Below the pieces are notes generated by a model. It ran no database searches. It had not been told where the DNA came from and saw nothing but the letters and a program-made list of their open reading frames with translations. From the NCBI RefSeq assembly GCF_007301515.1, contig NZ_CP041666.1:2480001-2544000 (forward strand): DNA of 64,000 bases. The letters are read 5' to 3'. Shown here piece by piece: positions 49,151 through 57,134 of the stretch. The number at the start of each line of letters is the position of its first letter. Position 1 is the stretch's first letter. A program made the position numbers and the translations under genes. Source of the DNA: Radiobacillus deserti (lineage in GTDB: Bacteria; Bacillota; Bacilli; Bacillales; Amphibacillaceae).

Positions 49151-50827
49151 TCAAAGGTCCTTTTTATGTAGAGCACGATTTGCTCTCCTTGATAAAATAA
49201 TCCATGTTACTAGGATCATTCCAATAATGCTCGGAATACCCCAAACGAGTACTTTTTTATAAAAGAGCTTTTCCTCATATTCACTGGATAAAAAGTCTTT
49301 ACTTACTTCAATTTTCCCATTATGAGAGGAAATCGCAATATCACCCATTTCCACATGATTGTTCATGTTTTTCAGACTGCCCCAAGCAGTATCCGGAAGC
49401 TCTTGCAACATGTTCACAAGATCTTGCAGTTTATCAACACCTAAGTACGGATGATAAAAGGCAGATAGATACGATCCTGAATAATTTAGATAATCTAACG
49501 CCAATTCTTTCATGTCTTGAATAGCCTCAGGATTTTCATCTTCCACATATCCTAGTGTTTCCGGTATAAGAGTCATTCCTCTTAAAAATCTAGGATTACT
49601 TTGGGAAAGAGGCGCATAAACAGCCTTCCAATTCTTATCGGAAAGCTGAGCTTGTCCGATATAAGTGGAAAAGTGTTCCGCAAGAATCTTGTACCCAGTT
49701 TGGGACATAGCATAGTGTGGTGCTTCAAAGGCTAAAGGATATAGCTTATGTGCAACTAATTCCTGAATCCCCTGTTCAAGGGTCTGCTTAATATAGGACC
49801 GCTCATAATCTAGTCCCTCTGTTAAAAACCTTTGATAGTCTTCCTCTGAAGAAAAATCTTCTCTTTTTAAGGCTTTTGCCTTAGGGTCCTGTAGAATAGG
49901 CCTACCGTTCTCAACATCCCAGTATTCATACCCTTCCCCTGTTTCACTATCTCGATATTGGTGCTTATAGCCATGTAGGACAATAGTACCACCATGGTCT
50001 TGCATATATTGCAAGGTCTTCACTAATTTTGGAGAATCTGAAAGATGTATCTTTTGCTTTGTTTCATTGTTAACATATTCCGGTATAACAACGGCCATAT
50101 ACGGAATATCGTCTTCTGCTAGGTAGGTAGCAATTTCCATTAAATTATCCGGGTTTGTTTTGGGATGGATATCTTCTAACCGTAAATATAGCTTATGTCC
50201 GTGATCTGATTGATTAAAAAAAGTAAAAAGCACTTCTCTTACAAGACTCCCTACTGGTTTAAATAAGGATTCACTAGCAAGATAATAAGAATTGTTTTGA
50301 GAAACCATTAAAGGATAGGTAGCGCCATCTTTACTAGTTGCTATAAGTAATTGTTCCGTTTCCTGTTTCCGTTTTGCTTGAATGATAATTCTTTCCTCTG
50401 GAAGCATTTCTTTCAAATTCTTAGTCGGATAGCTAACCGAATCTACTAATTTTTCACCAGATGGTACAATAAAATCAAATCTATCTGTCAACTGCTCCAC
50501 ATTATGTCCAATAAATAAAACTCCCCCTTGAAAATCCTCCATATAGGTTTGAACAGATGAAGGTAAGGGCTCGCTCTCTAAACCCATATAAATAATTTCA
50601 GTATAGGTATCCTGGTCACTTGGTTGAAAGTCACTCACTTGTTTTATGGTAATATCGCTAGTAAACTCACCAACAATTAAATCGAGGATCTGAACTTGTG
50701 TTACATCTTGTTCACTATTTGGAGAGTATAAAATAAGTACATGATTCTCTGTTTGCTCCGCTGTCACAAGATTTCCATTAATAGAAATAAGAAATAAAAT
50801 AAGTATAATAAAAGCTATTTTTTTCAT
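49151..50827 (-). CDS. ydaL: DUF2334 polysaccharide-deacetylase-like membrane protein (YdaL type)
   Basis: The 558-residue protein has a signal peptide (1-23), an N-terminal domain of about 190 residues, a DUF2334 deacetylase-fold domain ('LYLRLEDIHPKTNPDNL' near 215, 'GGTIVLHGYKHQY', 'PLAFEAPHYAMSQTGY', 'SAFYHPYLG') and a C-terminal membrane segment (about 533-550). The Asp and His residues in 'EDIHP' and 'HGYKHQY' resemble metal ligands. It is like B. subtilis YdaL and is divergent from the YdaK/YdaM/YdaJ-like genes, so it should modify the same exopolysaccharide outside the membrane. Confidence 0.85.
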   Translation of the reverse strand: MKKIAFIILILFLISINGNLVTAEQTENHVLILYSPNSEQDVTQVQILDLIVGEFTSDITIKQVSDFQPSDQDTYTEIIYMGLESEPLPSSVQTYMEDFQGGVLFIGHNVEQLTDRFDFIVPSGEKLVDSVSYPTKNLKEMLPEERIIIQAKRKQETEQLLIATSKDGATYPLMVSQNNSYYLASESLFKPVGSLVREVLFTFFNQSDHGHKLYLRLEDIHPKTNPDNLMEIATYLAEDDIPYMAVVIPEYVNNETKQKIHLSDSPKLVKTLQYMQDHGGTIVLHGYKHQYRDSETGEGYEYWDVENGRPILQDPKAKALKREDFSSEEDYQRFLTEGLDYERSYIKQTLEQGIQELVAHKLYPLAFEAPHYAMSQTGYKILAEHFSTYIGQAQLSDKNWKAVYAPLSQSNPRFLRGMTLIPETLGYVEDENPEAIQDMKELALDYLNYSGSYLSAFYHPYLGVDKLQDLVNMLQELPDTAWGSLKNMNNHVEMGDIAISSHNGKIEVSKDFLSSEYEEKLFYKKVLVWGIPSIIGMILVTWIILSRRANRALHKKDL

Positions 50828-50974
50828 ACATTGCTCCCTCTTTATTTAATAAGAGTTATACTAAAAATCATTTCATAGAATTTCCATAAAAACATTTGAA
50901 ATATTACTAGTAATTTCGACCCAGATAGGATACGTTATAAATAATTGTCAACCCAAATAAAAGGAGCGGATGAA

Positions 50975-51763
50975 ATGCATCAAGTGAAGTCATTAACAAC
51001 ACTACACCTACTAGTTACTTTACTGTTAATTAGCTTTCTTGGTTTATTCTATTTATCTAGTAATGACATCCTGTTCCTAGTGAATTTATCTATTATCCTA
51101 ATCTCTATTATAATAATGAATTTTTTCTCAACAAGTCGTAATTTTATTATACTACTTTCCATTGTATTGTTAATCGGCTTTATCCTTCTTTTTTATGGTT
51201 TCTTTAGACGGTCATCCTTGCAGGTCCAAATAGATTTTGTCATTCAGCACATATTTCTGACAGCTTCTTTAATTATCCTTTGGCTTCTATTTGCCGCAGT
51301 GAAAAAGATACAGGAGGACGTAAAGAGCTTGCGACAGCGTGTCCAAGAGCTGGAGAAATGGGATAGCACAACCAATGTACTTATGCCGTCTGAGTTTCTA
51401 AACCGAGTAAATGTTATTTCAACTGGGACGAAAAGAAGAGGAGAAACGAACTATTATGTTTCCTTTACCGTTCATAGTTTAGAGCATACCAAAGATTCAA
51501 TGAATCATGTATTTTCTACTTCTATTCTGCAAGCTATTAGAAGTGAATTTGATTTTGTGACCAAAACATCGGAACATACCTTTTTAGTTTTCCTTCAAAA
51601 CACGAACGAACAAGGATGTAACATAGTAATAAATCGTCTGTTTGATATGTTACGAAACCAATTGAACTTCATTGAGATTCCAGTTAGCTACGAAATTATA
51701 CCAGAAGAGGAGATGGACGGATTGAAAAGGAAAACAAATGGGATGGTGCATTCATTAAGATGA
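50975..51763 (+). CDS. ydaK: Membrane protein with degenerate GGDEF domain (YdaK type)
   Basis: B. subtilis YdaK is a c-di-GMP receptor that governs an exopolysaccharide synthase. Here four membrane segments (about 8-113) lead via a coiled stretch ('DVKSLRQRVQELEKWD') into a GGDEF-like domain of about 130 residues. The active-site motif reads SEHTF, so it cannot make c-di-GMP. At the I-site position, where RxxD stands five residues before GGDEF, the sequence is SEFD with an Arg one residue too early (IRSEFD). ATG 50975 follows AAAGGAG. The stop overlaps the next start (ATGA). Confidence 0.8.
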   Translation: MHQVKSLTTLHLLVTLLLISFLGLFYLSSNDILFLVNLSIILISIIIMNFFSTSRNFIILLSIVLLIGFILLFYGFFRRSSLQVQIDFVIQHIFLTASLIILWLLFAAVKKIQEDVKSLRQRVQELEKWDSTTNVLMPSEFLNRVNVISTGTKRRGETNYYVSFTVHSLEHTKDSMNHVFSTSILQAIRSEFDFVTKTSEHTFLVFLQNTNEQGCNIVINRLFDMLRNQLNFIEIPVSYEIIPEEEMDGLKRKTNGMVHSLR

Positions 51764-52992
51764 AGACAATACTCGTTTTAGTTATGCTGTTCTTCTGGTC
51801 GATGCTTATCTATTATTCTTACCTTACCATTGTCGGTATTATGCAAAGGATGAAAGCTAGAAAGGATATAAAGCTAGATTTCTATCCTTCTGTTGCCGTA
51901 CTTATTCCGGCACATAATGAAGAAGTGGTCATAAAAGATACGTTAGATGCCATGGTCAAACTGGAATATCCAGGAGCTTTAAACGTATATTTGTTAGATG
52001 ATGCTTCAAGTGATCATACAGCAAAAATTGTACAAGCATTTGGACGTACTTTTTCTCGTATTCATTATGTAAAGGTTCCACCTGGTTCACCGAAAGGGAA
52101 GTCACGTGTTTTAAACTATGGACTGTCCATTACGAATTCCGATTACTTTGTCGTATTTGATGCGGACAACCAGCCTGAACCTAATGCGGTTATTGAATTG
52201 GTGCATGCAGCAGCAACGACAAAGGATGCTGCTGGAGCTGTAGGATATGTAAAAACGATTAATGCAGATACAAACATTCTTACACGTATGATTGCACTAG
52301 AATTTCAGGTGTTTCAATTGTTAATGCAAAGTGGAAGATGGCGAGCTTTTAAAACGGGCTCTTTAGCAGGCACAAATATGTTGTTAAAACGTGACATCTT
52401 AGAAAAAGCAGGCGGTTATGATCCTTATGCACTAGCTGAGGACGCGGAATTAACCGTAAGACTTACTGCAATGGGTTACACCCTACCTGTCGTTCACCAC
52501 TCCCATACTTGGGAACAGGAGCCTGAGAGAATCACGACGTTCGTTCGTCAAAGAACTCGCTGGTTAACCGGGAATTTATATTTATTAGAGAAGTCCTTCC
52601 ACGAGTGGAAATTTTGGAAAGGGAAAACCTTCGTTCATAGCATGCAACATGTCCTAACATATTTCTTTTTTGTTGTATTATTACTCTTCTCTAATACGTG
52701 GTTTATCATGTCATTGATTGGATATGATCTTCCCGATTTTGAATCTCCATTGCTTTTATTCTGGTTTATGAGCTATGTTGTTTATACCGCTCAGATTATA
52801 AGTGCAATGGTGCTTGAAAAAACCATTACTCCTTTTAATGTTTTTATAGGTTTAATCATGTATTTTACCTATGCCCAAATCTTCCTACTCCTTCTATTAA
52901 GAAGTGGAAGTGCCTATATTTGGAGTCGTATTACGAGAAAAGCAATAGCGTGGGATAAAACGAAACGATTTAAAAAAGGAGAAGCGGCGTGA
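51760..52992 (+). CDS. ydaM: Processive family 2 glycosyltransferase (YdaM type)
   Basis: The 410-residue protein is a membrane-bound polysaccharide synthase: one N-terminal segment, a GT-2 domain with 'AVLIPAHNEEVVIKDTLDAM', 'YLLDDASSDHT', 'VVFDADNQPEP' (DxD), 'LAEDAELTVRL' (TED-like) and 'QRTRWLTGN' (QxxRW), then three C-terminal segments. It should build and extrude a beta-linked polymer such as a poly-hexose or poly-hexosamine. It overlaps ydaK and the GH8-like gene at both ends, so it is the middle of a three-gene operon. Confidence 0.92.
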   Translation: MKTILVLVMLFFWSMLIYYSYLTIVGIMQRMKARKDIKLDFYPSVAVLIPAHNEEVVIKDTLDAMVKLEYPGALNVYLLDDASSDHTAKIVQAFGRTFSRIHYVKVPPGSPKGKSRVLNYGLSITNSDYFVVFDADNQPEPNAVIELVHAAATTKDAAGAVGYVKTINADTNILTRMIALEFQVFQLLMQSGRWRAFKTGSLAGTNMLLKRDILEKAGGYDPYALAEDAELTVRLTAMGYTLPVVHHSHTWEQEPERITTFVRQRTRWLTGNLYLLEKSFHEWKFWKGKTFVHSMQHVLTYFFFVVLLLFSNTWFIMSLIGYDLPDFESPLLLFWFMSYVVYTAQIISAMVLEKTITPFNVFIGLIMYFTYAQIFLLLLLRSGSAYIWSRITRKAIAWDKTKRFKKGEAA

Positions 52993-54011
52993 TTAAGAAA
53001 CTAATTTTAATGACTATGATAGCTACGCTCTCCCTTATTGTTGTATTCTTTTTCGTACCCAAAAAAGACCCGTACGCGGAAGAAGTGAAAGCGATTATTC
53101 AAGAGCATTATGTAAACGAAGAAGGATGGATAAGAAACTATGGTGGATTAGCTGATGCTCAATACTTATCGGAGAGCATTGGCCAATATATGTATTTCTT
53201 ACTAGTAACTAAAGATGAGGAAGAGTTTGCCAAACAAGTAGATGTATTAAAAGAGGATTATGTGGTAGAGCAAGGTGGTCAGTTGTTCTTAAAATGGCAA
53301 CTTACCGAGGATACGACAACTAATGCATCTGTTGATGATTTACGAGTGATTGAAAGCTTAAAGGGGGCCAGTAAACAATTCCTAAATGATAGCTATATAA
53401 AATTAGCTAATGAATTACAAACAACTTTACTTGATACACAAACAAATAAAGGCATGGTTGTAGATTATTATGATTGGAATGCAGATCAAAAATCAACCAT
53501 CTTCCATTTAAGCTATATAAACCATGACGTTTTAAAAGACGTAAGCTCCATTGACGAAGCTTCCTATAAACAAGTAATGGAAGACTCTATACTCAAAAAA
53601 CCATTTTTCCGTGAAATCTATGACGTTGAGAAGCAGGAGTTTATGGAAGCGTCTCCTTCGACGATTAATATGATTGATCAATTGTTAATCGCGATTCAAT
53701 ACTACAAAATTATAGGCAGTCCTCCCACTTCCTTTGATCACTGGTTGAAACAAGAATTAGATGTAACTGGCAAACTATTCGGTGGATATCAAAAAGAAAC
53801 CCTTCAAAAATCTGTTGCCTATGAGTCTAGCTCGGTATATGCGTTAGCTCTTCTCTACTTTTTGGAAACGGACAACGACAAGTATGCAGACCAGGTCCAT
53901 GCATTACTTGTACAACAGCCTCCATTTCAAAAAAATCCAAATTACAATGAGATTCACTTTTTTGATTTCATGTATGCGAGATTGGCAGATGTTTTATATA
54001 AGCAGCAATAG
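52989..54011 (+). CDS. ydaJ: GH8-like glycosidase with N-terminal membrane anchor (YdaJ type)
   Basis: The 340-residue protein has one N-terminal membrane segment (about 4-22) and an (alpha/alpha)6-barrel-type domain. 'NEEGWIRNYGG' carries the likely acid Glu and 'ASVDDLRVIESL' the conserved Asp region of GH8-like enzymes. Such hydrolases edit or release the polymer made by the synthase next to them. A GTG start (52989) overlaps the TGA of the synthase gene. A BcsB/YdaN-like gene, which follows in B. subtilis, is absent here. Confidence 0.8.
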   Translation: MIKKLILMTMIATLSLIVVFFFVPKKDPYAEEVKAIIQEHYVNEEGWIRNYGGLADAQYLSESIGQYMYFLLVTKDEEEFAKQVDVLKEDYVVEQGGQLFLKWQLTEDTTTNASVDDLRVIESLKGASKQFLNDSYIKLANELQTTLLDTQTNKGMVVDYYDWNADQKSTIFHLSYINHDVLKDVSSIDEASYKQVMEDSILKKPFFREIYDVEKQEFMEASPSTINMIDQLLIAIQYYKIIGSPPTSFDHWLKQELDVTGKLFGGYQKETLQKSVAYESSSVYALALLYFLETDNDKYADQVHALLVQQPPFQKNPNYNEIHFFDFMYARLADVLYKQQ

Positions 54012-54043
54012 GATTTTGTGGCGCCAATACCACATACCAATCA

Positions 54044-54075
54044 AACAGCACCTACAAATCAAAGTAGGTGCTGTT
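54044..54075. terminator. Terminator between the exopolysaccharide and GH3 genes
   Basis: A perfect 12-bp stem (AACAGCACCTAC and complement) with an 8-base loop, in a convergent gap, is followed by CCTTTT. Confidence 0.82.
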
Positions 54076-54089
54076 CCTTTTACAACTAT

Positions 54090-57000
54090 TTACTTAAACG
54101 AAAACGAGTCAACCGCCATATTCCCTTTAAACGTGAGGTACACATCATGTTTCCCCTTAAGTCTCTTCATTTCTACGTTGACATTCTTCCACTTTTGCAA
54201 CCCTTGAGTATTTGGAACAGAAATTGTTGCTACTACTTTTCCTCGTTTCGGATGGTCTAGACGAAGTTCAATCGTTCCACCAGTTTGTTCACTTGCAACT
54301 CGAACATTAAACTGTGAAACCCGCTTTCTAAACCATGCATCTTTATAAAGGAGCCAATCTCCTGTATCAATATCCCCTACTGCATAAGAACTGTCTTTGG
54401 ATTCTTCCACAATTTTTACTCCACTGTAGTCGTTGTAGTTCTCCGCTTTCGTTTCTTTTGTAAGGTCTCGAGACGGAATTCTCTCACCTTTTACATAAAG
54501 AATACTCTTCTCTTTGATGTCCTCAGAAGATCGTCCTACCAAAACTTCGAATACACCTGTTTCTACGACGTATTTTTCTCTCGTAACATCCCAAAAAGCC
54601 AATTCACTTGCGGATAGAGTTAGCGTTACTTTTTTCGTTTCACCTGGCTTGAGATGAATTCGTTTAAATCCTTCCAGCTCTTTTATTGGACGTTTCACAC
54701 TAGACTTTTTGTCATGAACATACAGTTGAACAACTTCGTCACTGGCGATGTCCCCTACATTTTTAACATCTACACTTACCTTCACCTTTTCATCCGCATC
54801 AATCATATGGGAGCTTAATCTTAGATTATCGTATTTAAAGTTCGTAAAGGTTAATCCGTGGCCAAATGGATAAAGTGCTTCTCCTTCAAAATATTGATAG
54901 GTTCTTTCTCCTTTAATGATATCGTATTCCATGATGTCAGGAAGCTGATCCACACTTTTATACCACGTTTGGTTCACTCTACCTGCTGGTGCATAGTCTC
55001 CGAATAGCGCATCCGAAATGGCAGTTCCCTCTTCCTGCCCGCCATGCGAAGAATACAGAATAGCTTTTACGTTCGGATTGGCTTCTATTTCTGGCATAGC
55101 CATCGGATAACTAGAGACAAGCACTACAATTGTATTTTTGTTAACAGCTGCTACCTTCTCGATTAATTCTTTTTGAGATGGCGGAAGAATTATGTCTTGG
55201 CGGTCGATGGTTTCGCGAGCGTTCAGTAACGTTTGATCCCCAACGACGACAATTGCAGCTTCTGCATCCTTCGCTACTTGTTGCGCATCCTTTTCTCCAT
55301 CTACGACAATAGTTTCTTCAAATTTTTCGGCATCTCCTTCTACCGATACTTTTGATGCCGTAAGAGAATGAGGAGCTTCTTCTCCAACCGTCACATACCG
55401 GCCACCTTCAAGCCCAGTATCCCAATGTCCCCATTGATAATTGTATAAGGAATAGGTTCCATCTTCCTGCTTCTCATAGTTGTAGTTTTGATACGTAAAC
55501 CAATCCTGTGTACCTGGTGCATTTTCCTGACGTCCAGGTGAACTTTCATTATTTTTCACATCCTCGCTAAACGTATTGGATACATATTTGTCATTAGCAT
55601 GGGAGCGCAACAAATATTGATTCCAACCAAAATCATAGAGCGAGAATGTTTCATTTTGACCTATTTCCTTTGCATTTGCTGCTAAATTTACATTTCCTTC
55701 TGGAGATGCCGTCACATATTTTCCTGTTTTCACAGATTTCAAGGCGATTTGGTCGACTCCTCTTGAGAAAGCAACCTGCTCCTCCGGAAGCTTCGCTTTC
55801 ACTCCATCTAATGTGGATACTGCGTAAGGCAGTGTTCCACTGTAAAAATCGTTAAATACTTGATCAGCCAAAGGACCAATGACCGCCACTTTTCCATCGG
55901 TATTTTTACTCAAAGGCAAAGCTTTTTGTTCATTTTTTAAAAGTACTAGCTGCTCCTGCGCTGTTTGAAGAGCTAGTTGTTGATGTGCTTTACTATTAAT
56001 AACACTCTCGTCAATTCCCGAATAAGGATCAAGTGCTGGCCCATCAAATTCACCAGTTCGGAAACGGAGCGGCAAGATGTTTCGTACAGCCTGATCAATA
56101 TCCGATTCGGATAATAAACCTTTATCCAACGCACCATGAATCCACTTTAAAACCGTTTCCGAATCAGCACTTTGGTCGGTTAAGCTATCAATTCCAGCTT
56201 TAATGGATAAAGCCGCGGCTTCTTCGTACGTACGGACATACTTGTGATCATTCACTAAGCCAGAAATATCACCAGCATCACTTACAACAAAAAAGTCATC
56301 TGCCCACCGATCCTTCACAACCTCTTGAATCAGAGGACTTAAGTTTGCTGGTTTGCCATTTATAGAATTGTAGGCAGGCATCATTGATAAGGCTGCCTTA
56401 GACTTAATCGCATGCTCAAACGACTTCAGTTGATATTCATATAGATTTCTAGGGTCTAGGCTTGAAGAACTGGAACCACGATTTTTTTCATTGTTATAGC
56501 CTAAAAAATGCTTTAGTGTCGGAATTGTCTTGACATAGAAAGGATCGTCCCCTTTGAGTCCTTCGGAGTATGCAGTCGAGATTTTTCCCGTTAAATAAGG
56601 ATCTTCTCCGAAGCCTTCCGCATTTCTACCTGCACGTGGATCGCGTTGCAAGTCCACAACTGGAGCCCATACCGAGAGACCTACATCCTCTGGATAAAGC
56701 GTATGAAAAGCACGAACCTCATCCCCTACTGCAGACCCCACCTCTTTAATCAATGCTTCATTCCACGTATTGGCTAGTCCGGTAGCTTGCGGGAAAACAG
56801 TCGCTTCTCCTAGCCAAGCTGCCCCATGGAGCGCCTCTGTACCGGTACGAAAAGATTTGATCCCTAATCTAGGGATCGCCGGTTGGTATTGATGGAGGAA
56901 TGATACTTTCTCATCTAGTGTTAATCTCGAGATTAAATCGTCCACTCTTTCCTCTAATGGTAGATTAGGGTTTTTAAATGGATACTCATATGTTTTTTCT

Positions 57001-57104
57001 GAAGATTGTACTTCTATGGAACTGGGTAGCCAACTCTGAGATGCTAGAACAAATACTAATAATAGACTAAACACCATTTTCGTATTTCGTTTAGCTTTTT
57101 TCAT
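54090..57104 (-). CDS. Secreted multidomain GH3 beta-glycosidase with CBM6-like end
   Basis: The 1004-residue protein has a signal peptide (about 1-32), GH3 catalytic domains ('LTLDEKVSFLHQ', 'TGTEALHG', 'KHFLGYNNE', nucleophile Asp276 in 'FVVSDAGDI'; second domain with 'VAVIGPLAD', 'YSSHGGQEEGTAISDALFG', 'PFGHGLTFTNF'), a Fn3-like domain (about 745-860) and a C-terminal CBM6-like domain (about 880-1004, 'IDTGDWLLYKDAWF'). A fascin/ricin-like beta-trefoil (about 447-570, 'KSVKTGKYVTASPEGNVNL') is inserted in the second domain. Beta-glucosidase or beta-xylosidase activity is expected; beside an alpha-xylosidase, xyloglucan or xylan oligosaccharides are likely. Confidence 0.88.
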   Translation of the reverse strand: MKKAKRNTKMVFSLLLVFVLASQSWLPSSIEVQSSEKTYEYPFKNPNLPLEERVDDLISRLTLDEKVSFLHQYQPAIPRLGIKSFRTGTEALHGAAWLGEATVFPQATGLANTWNEALIKEVGSAVGDEVRAFHTLYPEDVGLSVWAPVVDLQRDPRAGRNAEGFGEDPYLTGKISTAYSEGLKGDDPFYVKTIPTLKHFLGYNNEKNRGSSSSSLDPRNLYEYQLKSFEHAIKSKAALSMMPAYNSINGKPANLSPLIQEVVKDRWADDFFVVSDAGDISGLVNDHKYVRTYEEAAALSIKAGIDSLTDQSADSETVLKWIHGALDKGLLSESDIDQAVRNILPLRFRTGEFDGPALDPYSGIDESVINSKAHQQLALQTAQEQLVLLKNEQKALPLSKNTDGKVAVIGPLADQVFNDFYSGTLPYAVSTLDGVKAKLPEEQVAFSRGVDQIALKSVKTGKYVTASPEGNVNLAANAKEIGQNETFSLYDFGWNQYLLRSHANDKYVSNTFSEDVKNNESSPGRQENAPGTQDWFTYQNYNYEKQEDGTYSLYNYQWGHWDTGLEGGRYVTVGEEAPHSLTASKVSVEGDAEKFEETIVVDGEKDAQQVAKDAEAAIVVVGDQTLLNARETIDRQDIILPPSQKELIEKVAAVNKNTIVVLVSSYPMAMPEIEANPNVKAILYSSHGGQEEGTAISDALFGDYAPAGRVNQTWYKSVDQLPDIMEYDIIKGERTYQYFEGEALYPFGHGLTFTNFKYDNLRLSSHMIDADEKVKVSVDVKNVGDIASDEVVQLYVHDKKSSVKRPIKELEGFKRIHLKPGETKKVTLTLSASELAFWDVTREKYVVETGVFEVLVGRSSEDIKEKSILYVKGERIPSRDLTKETKAENYNDYSGVKIVEESKDSSYAVGDIDTGDWLLYKDAWFRKRVSQFNVRVASEQTGGTIELRLDHPKRGKVVATISVPNTQGLQKWKNVNVEMKRLKGKHDVYLTFKGNMAVDSFSFK

Positions 57105-57134
57105 TACATTCTCCCTTCCATTTTAAAAAGTATC

